From Limonium bicolor (taxonomy: Eukaryota; Streptophyta; Magnoliopsida; Caryophyllales; Plumbaginaceae), in assembly GCA_023374045.1 (NCBI GenBank), contig CM041776.1, positions 48,304,171 through 48,368,170 of the forward strand: 64,000 nucleotides of DNA, in the 5' to 3' direction. Shown piece after piece: positions 54,501 through 64,000 of this stretch (positions within the stretch are counted from its first letter, which is position 1; each line of letters begins with the position of its first letter). Position numbers and translations under genes: made by a program. A model generated the notes under the pieces. The model did no database searches and was not told the DNA's origin. It saw nothing but the letters and a program-made list of their open reading frames with translations.

Positions 54501-56505
54501 GTTGAGTGAGAATCTAGAGAGATAACGTGCGGCCATTGGCCAAAGATGCACAAAGAACGTGGGCAGTAACCCACAGGGCCCAGGATCGATATGTGGAAAA
54601 ACGCAGAGTAGTATGAATGAAGAACTCTGGCACAGAACCAAGAAACAAACATAATCCATGAGCCCTATTAAACGATGAACACCACATGCTAAGTAGTAGC
54701 TTGACCTCAACCGACACAATTCGGGAAAAATAAGTGAATAATCACAAACGTATAACGTGTTATACGAAGTAGATTCCCAGAGAACTGGAGCGACAATCTA
54801 AAATTCATCGAATTCGCATACGGTAAGAGATACCAAAGACGATTGAAATCATGGAGATACCAAAGAGCGAATTAAGCTAGTTATCAGGTCACGCAGCAGA
54901 AGCTTGTGGACCGTGATTCCAGGGTTAAGTATACCTATATCATAAACCCCTTGAAGCCTTAGAGGCTAGAACCGAACCCGGTTATGAGTTAATTAACCGT
55001 ACTGAAGTAAAACACTTCATAATACTCGAATTAATGAACCAATGTTCAGTGATAACATATGGTTGGTTACGCGGGCGTAACCCCTTTTAAGGGGGAGGGC
55101 GAGAAACCGCTTAGAGTATGTTTTACGTATTGGAGCGTAAACTAATATGTGCATAGCACAAAAAGAAATTGTTTTGATGATTGGAACTTATGTTACATAA
55201 CATATGTACCCATTCATTGTGTAATAATGATTATTGTGCATGAGTGATGCAAGTAACGAGTATGTAATATTTATGAAAAGAGGAGTAGAGAGACTCCTAG
55301 GGAATGAGAATCCCTATAGTATATGTCTAGTGAGATTAGACATGAGTTATGATGAGTATGAATCGGCATGAAACCGATGTGTAACCTAAGAGGGAGTGAG
55401 TTCCCTAGGTGATTTTATTTGAGAATGATAGATGGAGTGAGTTCCATCCTTTGGAGTTGTATGTTATGTGTTTTAAATTGAGCAACAATTTGAGTAAAAG
55501 AGGCCACAAGTATGGAATGCCTAGGCAAGGTAAGTGAAACAAATAGAGAATAATGGATGACTTAAGTTCCATGATAAAGATAAATTGAAACAGATTGCTT
55601 TATGAATATGACTAGAAAGAGTAAAAGATAGAAAACGAAAATGTTTGACTATCTGATTGTTTGAAACTAACGTGGGAGGTGGAACTTGATCTGCTAGCGG
55701 TCAAGGGAAACCGAACACAAATTGGGGTGGAAGGATAATTCAACACTGATGCTGATCACATCAGGGTTAGATGATTCTTGAAGCTCCCTATAGTGGTCAC
55801 AAGTAATCACGCTAAGAAAAGATACAGCTACCATAAATTTGATTTGGAGTTGTGTGAAGTTTTAAAAAGAATTTTCAAATAGATTTTGAAAAAAAGAATT
55901 TTCTTCAAGTATGAAGATGGTAACGAAACTGGTTTTGAAACCGCTATCACCCGCCGATGGCTGTGGCCTTAAGTCTTGGTGACCGGTAGAACGGTGGGCG
56001 TGAACAGGTTTTGAAACCATTGCACCGTACGTGCGGCGGTCCTAAGTGACCGGTTGGGGCGGTGTCAGTGTGTGATTTTTCCAAAGGTAGTAGGACGGGG
56101 AGAGTACCCTGAGATGTTCCTGTGTTGAGTGAGTCAACCAGAGTGCCTGAGGATATGTATATGTGTAATTTTTGATCAGAACCGAAGGGACCGTGGGCCA
56201 GAGAGAGTAAGTGCCCATTTGTCATGAAACGGCCGTGAACCAGAAAGAGTAAGTGTTCAACGTGACCGGTACCTGAGGGATTAGTAGTATAATACTCAAC
56301 ATGGATTCGAGGACTGTAGTGCCTTCTTGTCTTCGGACCGATTCCATGGAGAGAGAACAAAAAGTATTTTTGATTGCTATACATGCTGTGATATGTGTGA
56401 GGTATGTGTAGTATGAAATGAGACAGACTTGTGAAGTCTGTAAGGTTGTACATGTATTATAACCTTGGCATAGTACGCCCATGAGAGTAACCATTTAGAT
56501 TCACC
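51544..56505 (+). other. LARD internal domain, no coding sequence recognised
   Basis: Plus-strand frames are closed by frequent stops. Minus-strand ORFs of up to 168 codons (53630-54179, 55947-56453 and others) show no domain. A ~75-bp block at 54394-54470 matches the chromovirus LTR segment at 30755-30830 and 41395-41465 (GGGTTTACGCTTCTGCACTC). The 3' part, 55000-56500, is homologous to the minus-strand pieces at 2528-3145 and 10626-11931. Confidence 0.7.
55065..55099 (+). promoter_or_regulatory. Internal hairpin plus polypurine-like tract (LARD)
   Basis: GGTTAC-GCGGGC-GTAACC followed by CCTTTTAAGGGGGAGGG. It lies about 1.45 kb before the true polypurine tract and corresponds to 21666-21700 in the chromovirus. 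Confidence 0.65.
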
Positions 56506-56539
56506 AACTTTGAGGACAAAGTTCCTAAGGGGGGTAGAT
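56506..56539 (+). promoter_or_regulatory. Polypurine tract of the LARD with hairpin
   Basis: AACTTTG-AGGA-CAAAGTT (56506-56523), then CCTAAGGGGGGTAGAT, then the 3' LTR. Confidence 0.8.
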
Positions 56540-59500
56540 TTTAATACCCCGGATCTAAAAATGGTGATGTAATTACTCTAATAAGATTATTAAGGGCCTA
56601 ATTGTGCCTAGAGAGTATTGGTAAAAAGAAGAAAACCAAAAGAAAAGAGAAAATGCGTTAAACGCGAAAAACGCTAAAATGCGCATTAAATTTAAATAAG
56701 AGATAAATGATCTCGTAAGGGTCCGAGATGGATTCCTAAGGCTTAGTTAGGCCTAATTAGTATACGGGAATGATTCCCGAAGAAAACGGATCCAAATAAT
56801 GGATTAAAACGCTAATTAAGCATAAAAGCACGTTTTTCGAGAAAACCCGAAAACGTGACTTTAAGTGGTCAAACGGACCCGTAAAAATTATAGTTGATTA
56901 AATAACTATAATTAAGTATTAATGGAAGCTTAATAACCATTAAAATTAGTTAAACGAGAAAAATCCGGGAAACGGGCCCGGGAGGTGAATAGTGCCAAAC
57001 CGGGTAAAATAAAGAGCATTTTCTGTCAAAAACCGAAAAACGCTCCAGCATGTAAGTATACAGTGGGGCCGATTTTATTGGCTTAATTAGCCTTCCCCCT
57101 CTCTAATATAGTTAGTAAATAAAAGAAGGAAGAAAAGAAAAACAAAAGCAAAAGTAAATAGTACAAATCCACTAAGTCATTCTCTTGCTCTTCATTCTTC
57201 ACTCACGTTTCCTTTTCCCACTTCCCACCTGCGCTTTCTTCTCCCTCGCTGAAGCCCCATGGTGATTTGTGAGAGCCTCCATCGGCCCTCTTCTATTTCT
57301 TCTTCTACAAGATGCAAATCAACACCAAATTGCAAAATAATTTCACCATTTGATTCCTCTCTACTTGGGGAACATTTCCCTCCCTTCAAAGTCCAAAAAG
57401 CTCACGCTTGACCTCCATGGAAAAATCTGAAAATGGAAGGTTGAAGGTGCCATCTTGTTCTGAAACCACTCTCTGGTTGCTTAAGGTAAGAAGCAAGCTC
57501 AAAATCTCCATTGTCTAGCTTCTCTTGATTTTTGGAAAAATTCCAACGTGAGCTCCTTCTCCATCCTTGCTTCAGTCGGTTTCTTCTAGCCTTTTAGGAG
57601 TGCTGGAACTTCATCATTTTGATTGCCTAAGCTCTCCATGAGGACACTTGAAGGTAATCTTTATGCTAAAGCCCTAGAAACTAACTCTTGAAATATTAAT
57701 TTTGGTGAGTTACGTGAGAAATAAACAAGCTTGTTATGTGTGGTTTGGGGTTATGTTTGTAGATAGCAATCAATACCTCTGTTTGGTGTGGAAACGAGGA
57801 GAGAAAGAGGGAACAAGAGAAGGAGGAAGAAAAGAAAAGAAAACAGAAAGCTAGTAAGGTAATGAGCTTACCTAAGATGGTTTTGTCCTCTGTAAACCCA
57901 TTTTTGAATGGGAATAATGCTCTTGAAATGGGTGTAGTTGGGATACTACAATGATGTTAGTTGAATGAGATTGTTTTAATGTGGTTTAAGTGTGCAAATA
58001 AACCTAAAAGCTAAGCTAGTGTATATGTGTGAACAAGAGGGAATTTGGTGTATTGTGGTTGTTGATGCTTGATGAAACAGGAGTGAAGATTGTGTATATG
58101 GGTTGATTTAAGTGTGGTGAATATGCTAAAGAGGTAGGCAAGTGCTGTCAAAATTTCCTTGGAGATTATGATCTTGAGTGTTTCATTTAAAGGAAGAAAC
58201 TAGGTGTGTCTAAGAGGTTTAAGTGAGTGGTTAATGGTTTGGAAAACCAAGCTTTGAAGGAGGTGTGTTAGGAGTAAAAATAATGCCAGTGAATGCTTGG
58301 AAGGATGGTTCAGTATGAGAGGTTTGAATGGTTTAAAGTAATAGCCAAAATCTGTTACAATCTGTTAGAAAACAAGAGAGAAAACAAGGTTGTGAGTGTA
58401 AAAGAATCTAAGTAAATTAACTAGATTGGTGAGTGTACTTGGTGTTTGGTTGAAAGTGGTTTAGGTGGGTAATTAGTCACTAAAACATGAAGATTTTAGT
58501 TGGTGAAGGTTGGTTAATTAATGGGCAAAGAGAGAACCTGTAACAGATGAAGAAACTGTAAAATTTACAAAATCTGTAGCAGGGTCCGGGACTTAGGTCC
58601 AGGACCAAGTCCCGGACCACCCCCATTTTACCCCCGAGACTTCACTACCAGTCTGGTCCGGGACCTAACTCCATGCCCAAGTCCCGGACATATACAATTT
58701 TCTAGCCGAGAGTACAACACCCATATTGGTCCGGGACTTGGCCTAGGTACAAGGTCCCGGACCATGCATTATTTTTGGCCGAGAGTTTGTGTTGTGATTG
58801 GTCCGGGACTTAGGGTATGGACCAAGTCCCGGACCACCCCCAGAAACCTACAGGAGTATTTTAAGGCTTTAAATGGTGGGGGTTTAAATGTTAATGTTAT
58901 AAGATGTTAGGCCTTGTTGGTGACATGTAAAGGCCTAGGAAGTGTGAGAAAAGGTTTGAAGTGATTGAGAAGTGAGAACTCAAATTAATAAAAGTAAAAC
59001 CGAGAAACGGGATAACGGGGTAATACGGGAGTGAAATTTTATTATGTTCCGTATGATATTAGTATAATAATAATGTTGAAAACATATAAGAACGTGCGTG
59101 ACCGAGCTGGTGAGATGACCGGTAAAAGTAAAAACCCCGGTGAAAGGTATGATTTTCTCATGCCCCGTATGCTAACCGAGTTACTCTGATTTGTGTGTTT
59201 GTGTGCCGGCTTAATCAAGATTAAAGCATGAAAATAATCCCTTGTTTGATTATGGATGCCTTATTGTATGTTGTATGAACTAACATACTTGTACGCCGGT
59301 GTGGTCTAATATAGTGCATAGACCGACTCATAGAGAGAGTGATTGACTAGAAACCCGTAGATCGGGTAGTCTCATGAACAATGGTAATATGCCAACACAC
59401 ACAAGCTATCGATTAAAGTATAACGATAACACAAACATATGAACTCCCTAAAATGTGAGGAGATGTACGGGTTGAGTAAATACCCGATAACGGTTAGAGA

Positions 59501-60876
59501 ACCTTATTGTAATAATCCACGAAATAAATATGAGTGGAGAGATAAATGACCTCCATCGAGAGGATTGAAGTTAGTCCAATAATGTGAACATATAAGAAAG
59601 GTAAAAGAGACCTAAGGGACTATGTAACTCCCTTGAGACATGGTCGACCTCCTATATGAGGATCTTACCCGGTATAAGAAAATATCCGAATGTATAAGTA
59701 TATGATTGTGAGGGTAACCCTTAAACTTAAGATTACCCGAATTTAAGTAAAGTTCCCAAAGTCATTAGAAACATCAAGAGTGATGCTTCTAGACTAATAT
59801 ACATAAAATTATTATAACTCCGAGAGAGGAGTGTATGGGAAAGTGAGTAGTCCGAGAGTAGTCGGACCTAAGTAAAAGAGATAGGAACTAAGAGAGAGTT
59901 CCGTGAGCTAGTTGAACCTTCCCACCATGCTAGACCCAGAGTAGGGTCGAAACCGGGGAAGTAAGACTATGCTAGAGAGCCATGAGTTTTGGCTTAAGTA
60001 TGTAAAGAGAGTAACAAGCGTGACGTAGGAGACCTGTAGTGTCTCGAGAATCTACGAGAGCTTGAGTATGAATAACCCAAGAGTGTGGGTGAGATAATGA
60101 GTATAAATAACCCGAGAGAAAGGGGTGAGGATATGTATGAGTAACCCGAGAGAATGGGTAAGTGTAAGAATGAGTAGCCCAAGAGAATGGGTGTGTATAC
60201 GAATAAGTAACCCAGAGAGCGGGTGAGGTATTGAATAAGTAAACAAGGCATAGTGAGGAATAACCCTCAATGCCTAAGAGTAACCAGTTACCACTAACAA
60301 CATTGTTATGTTAGTTAGGAATCGTGTTCCGTGATTGGATGTAGATTCCTTGTGTGATATACATATATATTGTATTGCCATGATGCATGTTGTTTGATTA
60401 AAATGAACTCCATGTATATCCGACCCAAAGTAGTCGGCGTACCGCGGTTAGCACGCGGTATATGCGAATTTCATATTCAGCGTAAGCTGACCCCCTAGGG
60501 GGAACGTTTTTAGTGTGCAGGTACTTGAAGCTGACCACCGTTCGAGAGAGTAGGACGGGGACTGCTGTGAGCATGGGTAGTTAGATTGTAATTACTTATG
60601 CGTTTGAATGAGGTGTAAGTCCGAGTATGTTATCGGCATCCGTATATTGTAAACTCGGTATAGTAGAGATATGAATTGAGTATTGTATTTGTATGAAGTA
60701 CTCGGTTGTTCCAGTTCATCAGACCGTTACTGTATGTAAGAAAGGCCTGGTTAGCCACATGGGTGGCTAACGGCGTTGTTTCACCCCTCGTTGTAATTAG
60801 AGTTCCGCTGCGTGAGTAGGAGTAATTAGTAACGGTTTAAGAGGTAATGACGAGATTAACGGTTGGGGGTGTTACA
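56540..60876 (+). repeat. 3' LTR of the LARD-like element (4337 bp)
   Basis: Starts TTTAATACCCCGGATC and ends GGTTGGGGGTGTTACA. Collinear with 47171-51526 over its full length. Followed by the GTTAT target duplication at 60877-60881. The minus-strand ORF at 57192-57389 lies in the Glu/Arg-encoding purine-rich strand and is not credible. Confidence 0.9.
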
Positions 60877-63800
60877 GTTATACCTCACCTTGCCTTGTTT
60901 ACTTATTCATTATCTCACCCGCTCTCTCGGGTTACTTGTTCATATACACACCCATTCTCCTGGGCTACTCGTACTATACTCATCCATTCTCTCAGGTTCT
61001 TATACTTATTATCTCACCCACACTCTTGGGTTATCTATACTCATTATCTCACCCACACTCTTGGGTTAATTATACTCGTTTTCTCACCCACACTCTTGGG
61101 TTAATTATACTCAAGATCTTGTAGATTCTCGAGACGCTACAGGTCTCCTACGTCACGCTTGATACTCTTAATACATACTTAGGCCAAAACTCATGGCTCT
61201 CTAGCATAGTCTTACTTACCCGGTTTCGACCCTACTCTGGGTCTAGCATGGTGGGAAGGTTCAACTAGCTCACGGAACTCTCTCTTAGTTCCTAACTCTT
61301 TTGCTTAGGCCCGACTGCTCTTGGACTACTTACATTCCCATACACTCCTCTCTCGGAGTTATAGTAATATTTTGTATATTAGTCTAGAAGCATCACTCTC
61401 GATGTTTCTAATAACCTTGGAAACATTACTTAAGTTTGGTTAATCTTAGGATGTAAGAGTTACCCATACATATACTTTGCTCATACTTTCGGTTATTTAC
61501 ATATATCAGGTAAAATCCTCATATAGGAGGTCGACCATGTCTCAAGGGAGTTACTAATCCCTCAGGTCTCTTTTACCTTCTTCACTAGTTCGCATCTTTG
61601 AACTATCTTAAATCCCCTTGAAGGAGGTTCACTTATCTTTCCACTCTCATTTGTTTCGTGGATTGCTTCAATGTGGTTTTCTAACCGTTATCGGGTATTT
61701 ACTCAACCCGTACTTCTCCTCACATTCTAGGGAGTTCATATGTTTGCATTATCGTTATACTTTAACGGATAGTTTGTGTGTTTGCACGTTTACGTTATCA
61801 TAAGCACCGACCCGATCTAGGGGTCTCTAGCCAAACGTTACTCACTACGAGTCGGTCCATTCACTATGTTAGACCACACCGGCATACAAGTATGTTAGCT
61901 CATTCAACATACAACATGGCATGCATAATCAAACAAGGGATTATTTTCATGCTTTATTCTTGATTAAGCCGGCACACAAACACACAAATCAACGTAACTC
62001 GGTTAGCACGCGGAGTATGAGAAAATCATACCTTTCACCAGGATTTTACTTTTACTGTGTCATCTCACCATGCTCGGGTCACGCACGATTCTCTGGTAAT
62101 GTTTCAACATTATATTAATACTAAGGTCATACGGAACATAATTAAATGTTACTCCCGTACTTACCCCGTTATCCCGTAATCTCGGTTTTACTTTTGGTTA
62201 ATTTGAGTTCTCACTTCTCAATTACTTCTAACACTTTCTTACACTTCCTAGGGTCTTTACATGTCACCAAACAAGGCCTTAACATCTTATAACATCATTA
62301 ACATTCAAACCCCCATCATTAACAACCTTTAAAATGCTCTCTGTAGGTTTCTGGAGGTGGTCCGGGACTTGGTCCACACCCTAAGTCCCGGACCAATACT
62401 CATCGTAACTCTCGGGTGGAATTCAACACTGGTCCGGGACCTTGTCCCTATCCCAAGTCCCGGACCAAACACAGGCTTTACTCTCGGCCTAAATTTATGG
62501 GGTGGTCCGGGACTTTGTCCATACCCCTAGTCCCGGACCAAGTGCAGGGTCATTTCTCGGGTGATTTTAGCAGGTGGTCCGGGACCTTGTACCAGACTCA
62601 AGTCCCGGACCAAACATGGTAGGCGACTCTCGGCCTGAATTAAGGGGGTGGTCCGGGACTTTGTCCATGGACTAGGTCCCGGACCCTGCTACAGATTTTA
62701 CAAATTTGACAGTTTCCCACTCTGTTCAAGGTCCTCTCTTGGTCCATTGATTACCCAATCTTCACCAACTAAAACCACATGTTTTAGCACTTAATTACTC
62801 ATCTAAACCATCTTAAACTAGTCACCAAGTCCTCTCACTAAGCCATGCTTAATTCACTCCAATTCACTTATATTTCATAACTTGGTTTTCCTGTTTTCTA
62901 ATACTCTTGTAACAGATTTGGTAACTTCTTTTACCATTCAAACAGTGCCATTCCCAACACTTCAATTGACATTATTTCTACTCCTCATACTCACTTCTCC
63001 TCAGTTTGGTTTCCAAATCATTAACCACTCATTTAGCACCTCTTAAACACCTAGTTTCATCCTTATAATAAAACACCCAAGTTCATAATCTCCAAGGAAA
63101 TTTTGACAGCACTTGTCTACTTCTTTAGCGTTTTCACCACACTAAAACAGCTCACAACACTTCTTCTCCCCTGTTTGGTTTAAACATCAAAACCACATCA
63201 AATTCTTATTTATTCACCATCTAAACTAGCTTAGTTCCCAAGCTTATTTCTCACACTTAAACAACATTAAACATTCTCATTCCCACTCAATATTATTGTA
63301 CCATGACTACACCAATTCAAGAGCATTAATTCAACTCTAAAATCAGTTTCACAAGCCAAATAAAACTAACTCAAGGTGAGCTTTTACCTTGTTTGTTTTC
63401 TGTTTTTCTTTCCCTTCTTCCTCTTCCTTTTTCTCTCTTTCTCTTCTTGTTTTTACACTACACAAGGGGTCTAGATTGCCATCTACAATCACATTCCCAC
63501 ACACACATATCAAGCTTATTAATTTAATTTTTCCCACACCAAAACTAGTATTTCAAGAACTAGTTTTTAGGCTCTAGCTTAGATATTACCTTAGAGTATT
63601 CAAAAGGAGAGCTTGGCAATCAAATGGAGCATTTCCAACACTCCACAAGGTCAAGGTGCTCACGGCTGAAACGGGAGAAAATTTTCAACGTGAGGAAAAT
63701 TTCCCAAATTGCAAGAACAAGCTTGAAATGGCCAAAGCTCTTACTAATTATTACCTCAAGACATTAAGGAGGTGGAGGAGAGTTAGAATCAGCTCTTGAA

Positions 63801-64000
63801 GCTCCAAAAGCTCCAACATCCATGGAAGTGAAGATGGAGGAATCAAGATTTTGAGGGGTGGAAAACGTAGTCCTCGCCGATACGAATCTAACGGTGGCAT
63901 TTTTGTGCGATTCGGTGAAGAAATGAGTGAATGAGAGGAGGAAGGAGATGGGGCTTGTGAGCTCCTTCTCGAATCGATAATTACAGAGGAAGAAGAAGGA
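60877..64000 (-). repeat. Minus-strand LARD-family LTR, remainder (runs off the window)
   Basis: Continues the LTR started at 46561. In reverse it follows the LARD LTR order: the tandem array (60885-61110), CGTAACTCGGTTAGCACGCG near 61993, the dyad minisatellite 62358-62688, then the purine/pyrimidine-rich leader (63389-63450 pairs with the AGAGAAAGAGGGAACAAG region at 48433). About 3.73 kb of a ~4.35-kb LTR is visible, so the LTR head should lie some 0.6 kb beyond the window. It is clearly more diverged from the nested LTRs than they are from each other. Confidence 0.8.
62358..62688. repeat. GGTCCGGGAC dyad minisatellite in the host LTR
   Basis: Five units of GGTCCGGGAC...GTCCCGGACC, one more than in the nested LARD LTRs, each an inverted repeat of 9-10 bp arms. 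The ORF at 62416-62622 is a by-product. Confidence 0.85.

Larger units (their letters stand above)
47171..60876 (+). mobile_element. LARD-like non-autonomous LTR retrotransposon (13.7 kb)
   Basis: Two direct LTRs of about 4.35 kb flank a ~5.0-kb internal domain without a recognisable gag or pol. It has a 5-bp target duplication, a polypurine tract, and a partly deleted primer site. This matches the definition of a large retrotransposon derivative (LARD). Shared terminal and hairpin features suggest mobilisation by a Tekay-type chromovirus. The two LTRs differ only by scattered substitutions and small indels, so the insertion looks recent. Confidence 0.85.

Noticed and set aside
63349..63577. 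Small ORFs on both strands near the right edge
   Set aside because: They come from the purine/pyrimidine-rich leader-like stretch of the LTR and have no counterpart in the nested LARD LTRs.

Overview
This window is repeat DNA from a large-genome seed plant. I see no host gene, tRNA, rRNA or CRISPR array. Almost every base can be assigned to LTR retrotransposons nested in one another. Support for a plant origin: Ty3/gypsy elements of Tekay/Del-chromovirus type and Tat/Ogre type, priming by initiator-Met tRNA, 5-bp target site duplications, and several LTR families of 4-5 kb that begin TGAAATACCCC and end TGTTACA.

Layout. 1-2202: 3' half of a plus-strand giant LTR. 2203-3274: pieces of minus-strand relatives of the same family. 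3275-10625: a Tat/Ogre-like element with a truncated 5' LTR, a tRNA primer site, one gag ORF, no pol, several tandem repeats and a complete 1.75-kb 3' LTR. 10626-12567: minus-strand LARD-like internal DNA and the tail of a minus-strand giant LTR. 12568-42345: a chromovirus inserted in that LTR with the target duplication GACCA, arranged LTR-internal-LTR-internal-LTR. Its middle LTR holds a 4.77-kb solo LTR (23271-28039, target duplication GAAAT). 42351-46560: the rest of the interrupted minus-strand LTR. 46561-47170 plus 60877-64000: another minus-strand giant LTR, split by a complete LARD-like element (47171-60876, LTRs of about 4.35 kb, target duplication GTTAT) that carries no recognisable protein and lies in the opposite orientation to its relative.

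The most notable content is inside the chromovirus. Between gag and pol, both internal copies carry an AlkB-type Fe(II)/2-oxoglutarate dioxygenase domain. It has the HxD, distal His and RxNxTxR signatures and most resembles plant AlkB-homologue genes. It has no in-frame ATG before the domain. The gag region carries two 65- and 70-nt GT-AG introns with CACTAAC branch sites, and removing them keeps gag in frame. A third GT donor at the end of gag can join in frame either to the AlkB exon or, skipping AlkB, to pol. My model is one transcript giving Gag, Gag-AlkB or Gag-Pol through alternative splicing. Both copies are broken by small indels as assembled, so this locus is probably a fossil or carries consensus errors; active relatives may exist elsewhere in the genome.

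A second recurring theme is RNA or cDNA structure: a small hairpin next to a polypurine tract occurs in every element family here, and one internal version shows compensatory stem changes between families. All splicing, function and chronology statements are inferences from sequence reading; no alignment or search was run.
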